From: Gordius sp. MW1
Lineage: Eukaryota; Nematomorpha; Gordioida; Gordea; Gordiidae
Direction of reading: 5' to 3'
DNA: 64,000 nucleotides
Assembly: GCA_964036665.1 (NCBI GenBank)
Contig: OZ038527.1
Span: 27,563,901-27,627,900, forward strand
The translations under genes and the position numbers were made by a program. The notes under the pieces are model-generated. The model made no database searches. It worked only from the letters and a program-made list of their open reading frames with translations, and was not told where the DNA came from. Shown here piece after piece: positions 48,901 to 60,649 of this stretch. The stretch's first letter is position 1; each line of letters begins with the position of its first letter.

Positions 48901-51900
48901 GATTTATCGTGGGCTTTCAAATGTTCCATTTCATCCGTTTCTTTTTTCACCTTTTCCCTCCTCAACATACGTCTATACCTAAGATGTGGAGAAGTCCCAG
49001 CAAATTATTGCATATAAATTTGAAATAAAAAAGTTTTTTACACATATAAATTTATGGGAGTGGGAATGTAGCGTACCTTTTACTTTTAATCTTATTTTGG
49101 TGTCGAACCTTTTTTTGCTTATACGATACTAAGGCTCGGTACTTTGCCAATTCCTCTTTCCTAGCTTGTGCTTCCTCCAAACTCATGGCTTTCAAAAAAG
49201 ACTCTTCGGCTTTCGTGTATTCTTGTCCGGGCTGAATATTGTGTTGGCTATTCTGTCGATGTAATTATAACTATTAAAATAAATTCTCTTAGAAAAGTTA
49301 TGGTTTTATTCTTCATATTTCAAAATTTACTCAAAATCACATACAAGGGACATTCCATGCCAAATCGCCGCGTGTTCGGCAGACCCCCTCAGAATTTTAT
49401 AAAATTTGGTGGAAATGTTAAAACTATTAAAATGATTAATTTCCGAAAATTTTAGCTCATTTGGGCCACTGCTTTTTGAGTTGTGAGCGCTCAAAGGTCA
49501 AAAATCGGCCTTTTAAAAAATCGGTTCGTCACGCTATTTTCCATAAAATTTATAAGTTATCGGCCCCCAAATCTTAGAATCTTATTGTAGTAACAGGTAA
49601 AACCTATCTCCATTCGAAAAAAAATCAAAAAATTAATTTGCTTATTCCATGCGGGCCGTTAAGCTCTTTCGCTTTTCCAAATAAATGTCACAAAAAATTA
49701 TATATATTAACAATTGTATCACCTTTTTAACCACAACCGGGAGAACTTATACCTTATCTTATAGTGAAAGTTTGATGCGACACCAAAACATATTGCTTTA
49801 AGTAAAATACACTTCAAATAATGTTAAATCAATTTTTTATTGGCACTTGAAGACAGCCCTACGTCATACTTTTATAATGCTTATTATTAAATATCAAATA
49901 AGAATCAATCAATATGTACTTGTACCTACAACTATATTAAGGTAAATTATTTAAGACCATTTTACAAAGCTGTTTCTATTCCAAAAAAAAGAATTAAATT
50001 TGTAGCCTATTCGGAAAAAAATCACTCGATATTTTGATTGTAATTACTAGGGAATATTGGGGGGGGGGGGGGGGTGGGGTGTTTATTTATAGCAAAAATA
50101 TTTGTATTAGAGATATACTAATATCATAAAATGTCTAAATGAGCCATAAAAACATTTTTAGATATTTTGGCGCCAAATAAAAAAGATACCCTTTTAAGCA
50201 TTTTATTACCATTTCAAGATGGCCGCCCAACTTTCTCTTTGATTTAATTTGATTAATAGGTAGTATAAAACATTTGTCTCAAATTTGAAACGGTTTGAGA
50301 GGGTTCAACAGTAATTATGGCATTATGACCATTTCGGCCATTATAAGATGACCAATCGAATTTTTTTCGAATGGAGATAGGTTTTATCTATTACTACAAC
50401 AAGATTCTATGATTTGGGGGCCGATAACTTATAATTTTTATGGAATATAGCGTCACGAACCGATTTTTTTAAAGGCTGATTTTCAACCTTTGAGCGCCCA
50501 CAACTCAAAAAGTATTGGCCCAAATGAGCTAAAATTTTCGGAAATTAATCATTTTACTAGTTTTAACATTTCCACCAAATTTTATAAAAATCTGAGGGGG
50601 TCGGCCGAAAAACGCGTTTTTATGATCGATTTGACATGGAATGTCCTTATATTAGTAGTGATTTTGTATTGAACATTTAAATTTTAATATGATACAAAGA
50701 AAATATGCAATGGTTTAGATAAAAAAATATAATATAAGCAATATCAAAATAATTTTTCTATTTTGATTTATGTATCAAAAAGAAAAGGTTGATGAAACAC
50801 GTATTTTTGTTTGATAGGCTACCACTTATTAGCTCTAGCTCTAGTACATAAATCTCAGGGAGGAAAAATATCAATAATATTTAAAGGATTTGCAATATAA
50901 AAACAATGGTTCAGAAATGACAAGCAGAACAAAAAAGGTAACTATTATGATATGGGGTAATTTAGGCTAAAGGCCATATTTTGGGATGCTATATAATTGA
51001 ATTTGACACCTACCATAATTTATGTTAACTAACTAAAAATCTAGAGAAGACCAAGCAGAAAAAATTATTTGAAAACAAATATATCTAAATTTTAAAAACA
51101 TATTTATGGCCCAGTATATTGGTTCTAAAATCCTTAATATATATATTTTTAATGAATGAATATGCCAAATAATTTATGCAAGATATAATTGCATATAATA
51201 CATTTTATAGGAGTAATATAATTTTGTATAGTCAAACGTGTATCAGGTTACCATCTTTTAACCAGAAATATATTTAAATAATTTAAGAAGAAAATTAAAA
51301 ACTTAAAAATTATGAACTTGAATTAAATCATAAATAAACCATGTCCTACTAATTTACAAAGTAATATAAAACTGATGACATGTATTTTGTTTACTTTAAG
51401 GCAAGCTTCCACTTCTAATTCAAATTCTGTCTTACTACTTTGGTTTTCAGTGTGAGTGTCATTATAAAATGTTTCTGATTTAGATGCAACACCTTTTATT
51501 AACTGCACATCTGGATTATTTAACGGGAATTTGATGCATTCCCTTATGCGATTAGCTTTCACAACATCATCCCATTTATTTATAACATCCTCAACAACAG
51601 TTTCATAGCCAGCAGTCATTTTAGCTTTATCTAATACAGGCTTTGTAGGAGGAGGGACTAGAACTATCCCATCATCTAATTCAACAGAACTTGTGGTGTT
51701 CAACCTCTTAGAAAGCACTTTAACTTTTCTGGAAAGTTCATTGTTTGTGATTAGTTTTGCTTTTTTATCCTTTGACTTCTTTGTTGGACTTTTTGAATTA
51801 GGGGTATGTTCATAAAATGAAGCAAACAAATCATCAATCCCAACACTGGCTGCTATATCACCTTCTGCTTTATTAAAAGCATCATCATTCCCATCAGCAC

Positions 51901-52400
51901 CTAAATTTTCATCTATGAAATGTAATATTTAGAACAGCATATAGGAGAGTATAAATTACTTTTAGTCAAGTTAAATTCTGATGGATTCAAGCAAGATTCT
52001 GAGCGTAATTTTGACCTGAAGCAATAATAATAATTATAGCTATTTATACTTATTCTTTAATTTGTTTAAGGTTTTAATAGAGCTAATAAGTTTTTGATGT
52101 GAACCTTCATCATCTAAATTGGTAGATTCAAACTAAAACTTAGCAAAATTCAAAGTCTATATTACTTTCTCATTGTCTGCCTTGTTTTTTGATTTCCTCT
52201 TCTATAAATAATATACAATTTGCAATCCCTAAATTACTTCTTTACTGATCACCATAGAGGTTATCTACACATCATTAATAGCATATTTATAAAAACAGAT
52301 AAAAAATTATACTGAATTTAAAATTAACCCCAACAAATCATTATTTAAAAATATTACTTACTTTACAAAACTTCGTTAAATGATAAAAATTTTTGTGAAG
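45387..52400 (-). CDS. UTP14: UTP14, U3 snoRNA-associated SSU processome protein (5' end uncertain)
   Basis: Exons traced: end of a possible first exon at 52362, 52201-52166, 52132-52050, 52015-51960, 51900 (or 51912)-51395, 49231-49077, 48978-48777, 47866-47803, 47758-47601, 47151-46960, 46587-46256, 46090-45994, 45849-45717, 45445-45387. Phases agree throughout; about 690 residues from 52201. Seen: DDEGSHQKL (N-terminal family box), KWDDVVKANR, AMSLEEAQARK, KIKSKRYRR, ERMSLRHKNTGKWA, DNPW, AEAFADDDVV, LPGWG-type MPGWGDWAGQG, IPYPF, IRNPIGSLWN, TKPKIMTKLG. Known: nucleolar small-subunit processome factor that activates the DEAH helicase Dhr1/DHX37 to release U3 snoRNA. No in-frame ATG is visible in the first two exons. 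A 170-bp transposon lies 45 bp upstream of the first exon's donor, so the true start may lie further upstream. A minus-strand AATAAA sits at 45325-45320, 62 bp past the stop. Confidence 0.92.
45851..45966. repeat. (TTTA)n microsatellite filling a UTP14 intron
   Basis: About 28 near-perfect TTTA units. On the UTP14 strand the AAAT array runs right up to the acceptor of the exon 45849-45717, and fills most of a 144-bp intron. Confidence 0.95.
47205..47545. repeat. GGACCCGG-rich repeat in a UTP14 intron
   Basis: Starts with AAAACCGGACCCGGCAAAG and ends TTTAAACAAATCTGACCTCT. The reverse of that end (AGAGGTCAGATTTGTT) opens GCCCGG-rich repeats at about 9431 and 40118, so it marks a further dispersed family. 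Confidence 0.5.
48030..48470. repeat. Partial copy of the long-TIR repeat family in a UTP14 intron
   Basis: Shares GTTTGGGACAAATTAACC-like, TTTCGGCCATTA and AGAGGGGGCCGGCCTAAAA blocks with the right half of 49343-50655. Truncated. Confidence 0.55.
48650..48743. repeat. GTGTTGTAAAAAGG-family MITE fragment in a UTP14 intron
   Basis: ACCTCCTGTGGTCTGTTT and GCCCAAACAAAACCGAGCCG followed by TTTTTACAACGCTA. The right end lies 34 bp from the donor of the exon 48978-48777; the left end is eroded. Confidence 0.5.
49343..50655. mobile_element. 1.3-kb element with about 300-bp inverted arms in a UTP14 intron
   Basis: Left arm begins AAGGGACATTCCATGCCAAA. The right arm ends with its inverse, CATGGAATGTCCTTATATT. 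The arms share, inverted, the GACCCCCTCAGA, TTTTAGCTCATTTGGGCC, GGGGGCCGATAACTTATAA and GGAGATAGGTTTTA blocks. The centre holds a 16-base G run at 50059-50074. No reading frame of note. Relatives lie at 6305 and 48030. Confidence 0.65.
51901..51912 (-). other. Tandem alternative splice acceptors in UTP14
   Basis: Two acceptor AGs on the coding strand sit 12 bases apart (exon starting at 51912 or at 51900). The upstream exon ends in phase 1, and both choices keep the same frame, adding or removing four residues (NENL...). This is a plausible source of small protein isoforms. Confidence 0.5.
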
Positions 52401-52406
52401 AATTTC

Positions 52407-52576
52407 GGTGCCCTATCAACTCGCCGAAACTCACCAAGGGACATTTTCTGATTGGTTGTTTAATGTCCCCCAGCTTAAAATCGTCCCCCATTCAACCAAT
52501 CACAAATTTGGGGACCTTTTTTAGCTTAAGGACATTAAATTCGGCGAGATTGTTTTCGGCGAGTTGACGGGCCACC
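52407..52576. mobile_element. 170-bp Mutator-like MITE just upstream of UTP14
   Basis: Ends GGTGCCCTATCAACTCGCCG and CGGCGAGTTGACGGGCCACC are inverted. Perfect 9-bp duplication AAGAATTTC at 52398-52406 and 52577-52585, as in Mutator-type insertions. The element starts 45 bp upstream of the first identified UTP14 donor (52361). Confidence 0.75.
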
Positions 52577-52885
52577 AAGAATTTCAACTCAAGACATATG
52601 TTTTATATACTCGCCAGTGGTATCATTTCAAAATGTCACAGTCCAAAATGCAACTAAGCCACATCGTGAGATTCGCAATTACTCATTGCGCAAGCGCATA
52701 ATTTCCATTGGGTAGTGTTTTAGGTCAGCGTTTTAGGGTTAGGGCTAGGTTTAGATGCACATCAAATTCCCTCCCCATTTGAGATTTAATTTTTCGTGAT
52801 ATTCGTGTGACATTTTGGACTGTGACATTTTGAACCCAAGACCTCGCCAGTCTAGTTGTTAGCTAACTTGCTTCAACTCCAAACG

Positions 52886-53752
52886 CGAGCACGCACATTG
52901 AGTTGTTTAATATGGGCGTTAGCACAATGAGTGCTCGCTGTTCGGTGTACTAGGCAGAACAGTAGCATATAAAAATGCTCGAGCAGCGAGTCGAAACAGC
53001 TAAATCTGTTCAAGCATTGAGCAGATTGCCCGAGCAGAAACTCGAGCAGATAGCAGATTTAATAGAAGCAATTGCTACGAGTTAATAACTTTAAATATTT
53101 TCTCATAATATATATCATAAATAAATTAAAGAATTTTGCCGCTCCCCCTTTTTTGTTCCTGTGATTTGCCTCCCCCCCCCCGTTTTTTACTCACTTTCTC
53201 ACCCGGAGGAGGGGGGGGGGGGGCGGGAGGAGGGATAATTTGCCCCTTCCCCCTTTTAAGTCAGTGATGGGGTAATAAGGGGGTGGGGAGGGCAAATCAC
53301 AGGGACAAAAAAATAGGAGGAGGCAAATTATCCCCCTCCCCCCTGTAAGAAAGAGGGCAAAAAAGGGGGGGGGTGGGCAAATCACCTTCTTTCCTGGAGG
53401 AGGGAGAGGGGAGATGAAAGGGGGCAAAACGGGTGAGAAAGGGAGGGGGGCTGTGGGAGGGCAGGTAAAAAAGGGTAAAATAGGGGGGGGGGAGGCAAAG
53501 TTTTTAATTTATTTATGATATATAATATGAATAAATATATAATAAATGATTCTATACTTGTAGCAATTGCTTCTATTAAATCTGCTATCTGCTCGAGTTT
53601 CTGCTCGGCCAATCTGCTCAATGCTTGAACGAATTTTGCTGTTTCAACTAGCTGCTCGAGCATTTTTATATGTTACTGTTATGCCTTGTGCACCGAACAG
53701 CGAGCACTCATTGTGCTAACGCCCATATTAAACAACTCAGTGTGCGTGCTCG
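52886..53752. repeat. Foldback element with GC-skewed centre
   Basis: Arms of about 240 bp: left starts CGAGCACGCACATTGAGTTG, right ends AACTCAGTGTGCGTGCTCG. Both arms contain GAGTGCTCGCTGTTCGGTG and GCAGATAGCAGATTTAATAG or their inverse. The centre (53135-53500) is a series of GGAGG and G-run tracts alternating with GGCAAATCAC/GGCAAATTATC units. Confidence 0.75.
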
Positions 53753-54785
53753 AGCAAAGCACATAGTGAGCATTGCTCACGCGAGCAATTTACTAACTCT
53801 ACCCGCCAGGTACCACTAATTTTTTGCCGGTCCTATTTTGTTATAAAATAATTATTTAGCACCCCTAGGGTGTAGCTAAGATCAGTCAGTTGAAATTTTT
53901 GTGGAAAATAATGCACTTGATAAGATAGGGGGTGTCACCTAAAAGTGACAATGGTAATACCTCAAATACAACAATAAATTTTTTTTTAAGTAATTACAAT
54001 AAAATTAATTATGAGCCCTTATTATTAGCCCAGAATTTTAAATGCAATCCCACATTAAATTAACAATATTTAAGGCAAGTGGCTTTCATACAGATTTTAA
54101 AGCACCTCTGTAAAAAGGCATTTTTTTATGATTTGATATGTTCGTTTTATACCTTGTAAAAGTAGAGTAAACACTTCTTTGAACACCATAACACTACTAT
54201 TGATTTTCTAAAGCTTCATAATAAAATATTCTCGTTGTCTGAATTGTATATTTGACATGCCACGTCTATACCAAATGCAATGGGTTCGCGTGTCCAAAAT
54301 TGTTGCACATATAAAAACTAAATTTGCCAACTTAACTTGGTGAAAATTGTCATAATTATCGTTTATAGAAATAAATAAATTCGTTTAAAGAACCGGTGGG
54401 TAAATATGTTATAAAGTTAGTTTAAATATTAATAGATTTGTCACCCAAACTTGGAGACAATTTTCATAATTGACATTTAAAGAGATAAATATAATTTTTA
54501 ACGAAAATTGTTGGTCTAGGGTGTCATAAATTTGTTACAAATATTAAAGCTAAATTTGTCAGCCTATCTTGGTGACGATAAATTCTTTTTAGTGGGTGGG
54601 GGGAGGTGGTTTTAAAAAATAACACAACTCAACTTATTTCCGAATTTGGGAGCCCTTTGTAAAAAATTATTCTATTATAAGAATTGTTAAAATAACTTTC
54701 CGGTAATAACATTTTATTTATACCTAGATGTATTTAACGAAGTCCTTTCATAATTATCTAGATCAATTATTTAAAAATTATTTTA

Positions 54786-55226
54786 AATCCTCATATTATT
54801 AGGATTTATTGAGTTTATTTATTTATATGTCCGCTAAAAAATGTATTTGCGATAAAATAGATCTGCGAAATTTCTTAGTTTTATAATACGTTACATTTTC
54901 TGTTTCTCTGTTATTTTCTACTATTCCAAAGTAAAATAATTAATGATCAACGAGTGATAGCGAGGTAATATAATAATCGATAAAATAAATGGTAATAATA
55001 ATGATCATATCATTTTATATAAATCCCAAAATCATTGTGACAGTTATCAGATGATATATATGTTTTTACATAAGCGAGTTTTCTTTAAATATCTTGATGG
55101 AAAAGGCAACATATCTTTTTGATTGATGCTATGAATGTGTTCTCGATGTAATAGATTTACGAATAAATACAAAAATAGAATTTTAATATAATTATAACAG
55201 GATGATAATTTAGCATAATATGCAAC
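54786..55226. repeat. Long direct repeat, left copy
   Basis: About 440 bp matching 62704-63164 at roughly 90% by eye, starting AATCCTCATATTATTAGG and ending TTTAGCATAATATGC. Same orientation, about 8 kb apart, bracketing the Ty3-type element. Unknown family. Confidence 0.75.
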
Positions 55227-55693
55227 ACCTTTCCCTTTATCGAAATGACTACGGCTTAATAATTATTTAGTCCGAGGTCGAGGCGGATTTAGCTCGGGGT
55301 TTGAGGCGGATTTAGCTAGGGGTCAAGGCGACATTAAAAATTCCGTATTAAATTTATCAAATAAAACCAATGGCTTATGATCGGTATAAAATGTAAACGA
55401 TTTACCTTATCAATTTTTATATGTCATAATTCAAATTTATGCCTATCGACACCACTTACCGAAACCAAGGATACGGATTTTTTAACAAAATTCCGTTCCT
55501 CATAGACCGAGGTTGACTCATTAACTAAGTTCAAACCCCAAAAAAACCAAGGTTTTAGGTTCTTTTCTAGAAACCATTACCTTATTACCCGGTTTGGTAG
55601 TGTCAATTTCTAAAAAAATTTCTGGCATTTGCCTCAAAATATTAGTACAATACAATTATCAACTTTATTTTGATACCTATACTGTAACTTGTT

Positions 55694-56180
55694 TTACATT
55701 ATATCATTACTCTCGCCGTCCCTCCCTGATTTTATAAAAATCATGCGCAAACCGCTAAATTTTAGTAACAGAAAACGCGATGTGGGGTTAAATAACATCT
55801 TTTTTAATTTATTGTATGTGAGTACTTCCAGTGTGTCTGAATTCCATCTTACCAGACATGAAGAATTTTGACCTTCAGAATTCCTAAGGATTGGTTTTGA
55901 ATAATTGGTATCTGTATCTGACTCATCTGTTTTAAGGTGGGTTTCAGAATTTTTCTTTCGTTCATTACATATTGCCATTTGTTTTCGGACTATTGAAGAA
56001 TATTTCCTGCACTCTCAAATAATTTTCATCTCCTTGTGAATTAAAGAACATAGTTTCTCGAATGATAATCGGTGTAATAGTGGGTGGTATAAATTTATTT
56101 ACCCAAACTTTCGGGTGCCAATTGTCTAATTTCCGTTTGTTGGATTCGTTTTTTTGAAAAATCGGCGTAATTGTGGATGG
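55694..56180 (-). other. Unidentified coding-like stretch, two frames
   Basis: Two overlapping minus-strand frames (56186-55965 and 55978-55694) look protein-like: the first has NWHPKVWVNKFIPP, the second a polar KRKNSE/DESDTD region. They differ by one frame near 55985, which may be a frameshift or a splice junction. The Ty3-type LTR begins exactly at the first frame's start. I do not recognise the protein, and it may be chance. Confidence 0.2.
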
Positions 56181-56714
56181 TGTCATATATGTATGACATA
56201 TATGTGAAGAGTAGCTAGCATGGCAGGGGATATGTGACCAAGGTTATACGATAGTAGGAGATAGACAAAGGAAATCGAAGAAGAGCAACGTAAGGGACGC
56301 AAGGGAGAAGAGCAACTGGCGTGGAGCCTAACATGTATATGTCAAGAATAGCAGTCATAGATACAAGAGGTGTTTACCAGATGCTAGACGATAGTAAGCG
56401 GGAGACAAAGGAAATCGAAGAAGAGTAACGTAAAAGACCGCAAGGGAGAAGAACAACTGGCGCAGAGAATAACAACTGGCGCAAGGGCTCAGTGAAGAAG
56501 GGAATTATTATCAGAGAAAAAGAACACACATCATCGAACATCATTCAATTATTAATTAATTCCCCTCGTAAAAACATGTTGTAAATCGGTAGGCATATTA
56601 TTTTTGGTATTATCCTGATTACGAACATCGTCTGTATAAGAATTTGAGTTGATTTATAATAAAGATCGTATCCGAAAGTGAATAATCAACGTGTAGTAAA
56701 TTGGATACTTAATA
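56181..56714 (+). repeat. 5' LTR of the Ty3/Gypsy element
   Basis: 534 bp. Opens with the palindrome TCATATATGTATGA. It contains two units of a 140-bp internal repeat (ACAAAGGAAATCGAAGAAG ... GATAGTA), the second incomplete. Confidence 0.9.
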
Positions 56715-56790
56715 TTTGGCGCCCAACGTAGGTTGAACTCCCCCTAACCACTGTTGATATTTGGAATATTCTAAGACACAAATTTGGTCA

Positions 56791-56917
56791 AAAGTGGGAA
56801 AGAAGTATAATAACTCGACAAATTGGGACAAGTGTGATTATTCGGTGACCTCAAAAGTGGGAAAGAATTATAATAACTCGGCAATTTGGGACAAGTGTGA
56901 TCATTCTGTGACCTTGA
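56791..56917 (+). repeat. 63-bp tandem duplication in the gag leader
   Basis: Two copies of a 63-bp unit starting AAAGTGGGAAAGAA and ending TGTGAYYATTCNGTGACC. The duplication keeps the local frame open. Confidence 0.7.
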
Positions 56918-57158
56918 AATTGGAAACGTTGTTACTCAGTCGAGGAAACGAGTTACAATTAGGTAAGTGTATGATAAAAATTGTGAGTGTTGTAATAATA
57001 ATTATTGTATATATAAATTGGGGTGAAATTAAAAGAAGATTGTGTAGGATATTATTAAGCATTATCATTAGATTTCTCATCAACAATGTATATTAAACGG
57101 GAATATGTGTTAGATTATTATGTATATTTAATTGTTTTTTGTGTAGGGTTTTTATTTA

Positions 57159-57368
57159 ATGTATGCATATCTTGTATTATGGCTGGTTTTAAAAAATGTG
57201 CAACGTGTGAAGGGGGAAAGATGGGTAATAGCAACAATTTATTACAAATGTGGGGAGTTAGGGCATGGAATTAGGTCATGTCCGAGAGTTAACCAAGAAC
57301 TTATATGTTTTATTTGTCGAGGAGAAGGGCATAGGTCGAGAGAATGCCCTAGGCGCGTTGGGGCATGA
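57159..57368 (+). pseudogene. gag nucleocapsid remnant with zinc knuckles
   Basis: Two CCHC-type knuckles: the first (KCGELGHGIRSC) has Tyr where its first Cys should be; the second (CFICRGEGHRSREC) is intact. The rest of gag upstream is short and broken. Confidence 0.75.
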
Positions 57369-57608
57369 CTAAAGGAAGGGGTAACTATATTTTTGCATGC
57401 TTTTAATTGGATTTTTATTTTATGTATAAAGATATATAAATTTGTTCTGGTTAATATTATAAAAATAGTATTTCTTAATAATTCATATACATTTTGCATA
57501 TTAGGTTGGATAGGGCAAACTTATTTGTATTTAATTAGATTAGAACTTAATTTTTATCGTGGTATAGCGCGTATTAGCTGAATATATTGTAAAAAAGTAA
57601 TAGGGGCA

Positions 57609-59249
57609 ATGTATTTGTTTAAAATTAGGTATGGTTTAATACAAGGCGGGTGGAAAAAAGGAGTAATGAGAGCCTGTATAAGAGTCGGGGCCTTTGCGAA
57701 TAATCAACCCTGTATTAAGGTCAAGTTGAATGGGGAAATGCATCTAATGTTGGTTGACACTGGGTCGGCAGTTACGATTATAAATAAAGAAACATGGGTA
57801 GCTTTAGGTAGGCCGAGATTAGATATGAAGAATAAAATTATTGTCCGCTTATTAACAGGGGAAGAATTGAAAGTCCTCGGCAAATGTGGGGTAACGGTGA
57901 GTCATGATAAAAATTTAAAAATTGCAGAGTTGTATGTTATGGATTGGAAGGCCATTAATATAGTGGGATGGGAATGGGTTGATACCTGGGCAAAGGAATT
58001 TAATTGGTGGGATTTAGTGGGAAAGGAAGAGATAGCATTAGAGGTTACGTTTCAGGATGAAGAGAAAGAAGGGAAGGAAGGTAACGAGATAACCGCATTG
58101 TTGAGGGAATTTGAAACGGTTTTTGAAGACAGATTAGGACATTGCAAAGGGGTAGAAGTAGAAATCGAATTAAAGGAAGGCGCTATACCCAAGTTTTGTA
58201 GGGCGCGAAGGATACCTTTCGAATGGAAGAAGGAAGTGGAGAAAGAATTGGACCAATGGCTGAAGGAGGGGGTAATCAAGGAAGTCCTGTCGAGTTATTG
58301 GGCGACGCCTTTAGTGCCTGTAAGAAAGGCAAATGGGAAATTAAGATTGTGTGTAGATTTTCGGGTAACGCTTAACCAATGTGTAAGAGATGTTAAGTAC
58401 CCACTGCCCCGGTTTGAGGAAATTGTAGCACAGTTGAGTGGCTATCGATGGTATTCGAAGATCGATTTTGCCAGTGCTTATTTACAATTACCTGTTTCCG
58501 GGAGGACCAGTGGGTATTTGACCATCAATACGCACAAGGGGTTATTTGCGTTTCTTAGGTTGCCATTTGGGCTCAGTGTGTCTGCCCCTATATTCCAGAT
58601 GACAATGGCTGCCATTTTTCGAGATCTGGAAGGGGTATTTTATTACATGGATGATGTTTTAGTGAGTGGTAGATCCAAGGCTGAGCATAATGCTCGGTTA
58701 TATGAGGTGTTAGGAAGGATTAAAGATAGTGGTATGATTGTAAGCAGGGAGAAAAGTGTATTCGCAGTGGAGGAAGTGACATATTTAGGTCATGTATTGA
58801 AGGGAGATACGATAAAGCCGGTAGCTGACAAGGTGGATGTTATTAGAAATTTGAGGGTTCCGAATACCAAGAAGGAATTACAGAGTTTTTTGGGGATATT
58901 CAATTATTACAGTAAGTTTATAAAGGATTTTGCGCAGTTGGCAGCACCGTTGTATGGTTTGATCCGGAAGAGGATAGCATTTAGATGGGACGAAAATTGT
59001 CAATATAGTTATGAGCAGTTAAAGCAATCGCTGGCCTCGTTGCCTGTATTAGTATGCTTTGATAATGAAAAGGAAACAAAGTTGGCGGTTGATGCGTCGA
59101 TGTTGGGTGTCGGAGGTATATTATTACAGCTGGAAGAAGGGGTAGAAAGACCCATTTTATATTTTTCACGGAAGTTAAGGGACTGCGAATTAAGATATTC
59201 GGTAATGGAGAAAGAGGCTTTAGCCATGATATGGTGTGATAAGATGTAG
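57609..59249 (+). pseudogene. pol: retropepsin, reverse transcriptase and start of RNase H
   Basis: 546-codon open frame. VDTGSAVT at about 50-57 is the aspartic protease site. RT boxes follow: LDQWLKEGVI, FRVTLNQC, KIDFASAY, LPFGLSVSAP and the catalytic YMDD (DVLVSG). RNase H begins at LAVDASMLGVGG and breaks off in the EKEALAMI region, where the frame changes near 59240. Confidence 0.9.
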
Positions 59250-60102
59250 GGAATACGTAATAGGACGGCCGTTTACACTTTATAAAGACCATAAACCGTT
59301 AAGGGATTTATTTAAAAAAGATAATAACCAGTTATTGTTATCACCGAGACTACAAAGGTGGTTAATATTAATGGGGGGTTTTAATATTAGCATCGAATAT
59401 AGACCGGGAAAGATAAATTATTTGCCAGATATTTTGTCTAGGTGGATACCTAATGAAAGTGGTGTGAATGAAAGGGGGAATAGTCAGAATTATGAAGAAG
59501 GCGTGAATGAGTATGCGAACGTGGCTGCGCTTAAGGTAGAGGTAAGGGGACCTCTCTCGTGGGATCAAATAAAAGATAGCATGGTTAAGGACTTGATGTT
59601 ACAGAGGGTGGGCGAATGTGTGCAGGGGAATGAGGAATGGAACACGGAAGAAAGAGCATATCGGAGAGTAAGGAAGGAGTTGCACTTGGTAGAGGGATGT
59701 ATAATGAGGGGCGCACGGATAATAATACCGGAGAGTTTAAAGGGGGAGGCGTTAAAGGTATTGCATGTGGGACATCAGGGGATTGTTAAGATGAAACAAT
59801 GGGCACGGGAGTATATGTGGTGGCCTGGAATGACCGAGGATATCGAAGATTTGGCCAAAGCGTGTGAAGCTTGTAATGTTGTGGGGGACATACCGCGGGG
59901 AGGAAAGAAGGGTAGATGGAAAACAGCGACTAGGGCTTGGGAGAGGGTGCATGTAGATTTTTTTGAATGGAGAGGGAAGGCGTTTTTATTGGTAGTAGAT
60001 GCTTATTCTAAGTGGGTGGAATTTTTTAAAGTAAGTAAAATGTCAGGACGGGTTGTGATTGGCATTATGAAGGGGTTTTTGGAAAATATGGATTGCCCCT
60101 AA
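59236..60102 (+). pseudogene. pol: RNase H end and integrase N-terminal part
   Basis: Continues the RNase H/connection region (FTLYKDHKPL, LQRWLILMGGF, ISIEYRPGK), then the integrase HHCC zinc domain (HVGHQG ... CEAC) and the first core acidic residue in VHVDFF. Ends by frame change near 60095. Confidence 0.88.
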
Positions 60103-60323
60103 GGGTTGTGTCAGACGGAGGACCGGCCTTCATTAGTAAGGAGTTGAGCCAATTTTTTATGGAGCAAGGGGTAAGACATGACGTGATTGCACCGTATTAT
60201 CCTCAATCAAATGGCCAGGCGAAGAGAATGGTAGGAATAGTAAAGAGCTGGTTCAAAAAAGAGGAACGGGTGGAGGAGAGTTATGGAAGATGCAAATGGT
60301 ATATAATAGTACCAGAAAACTAG
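60093..60323 (+). pseudogene. pol: integrase core, second part
   Basis: Carries the second catalytic Asp (VVSDGGPAF) and the PYYPQSNGQA helix; the third catalytic residue, expected to be Glu, is Lys (AAG). A further frame change follows near 60290. Confidence 0.85.
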
Positions 60324-60649
60324 GAGAAAGATCACCTAGTGAAAAGTTCTTAAGTAAAAGGGGGAGATGTTGGATAGACTTCTTCAAAAAGGGAAATGTA
60401 GAGGAAGTAATAAAAAAGACCAAATTCAAAATAGGGGATCAAGTGTGGATGAGGTTATTTAACGCTAAAGTTAAGTGGACCAAGGGGATAGTTAGGAAAG
60501 CTGACAATAATTTCAAATATTGGGTAGAAGATAGCGACGGGAATGAAGTGGCGCGGCATATGAATCAGTTAAAGAAAAGGAAAGTTTTCGGGGAAGTAGG
60601 GATGCAGTTAATAGACAGATGTGAATTGGACATGTTTGGACTGGCCTAA
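60290..60649 (+). pseudogene. pol: integrase C-terminal part
   Basis: Contains KFKIGDQVWMR and KWTKGIVRKADNNFKYWV, the GPY/F-like C-terminal region of Ty3/Gypsy integrases. Ends at a stop before the non-coding 3' region. Confidence 0.8.
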
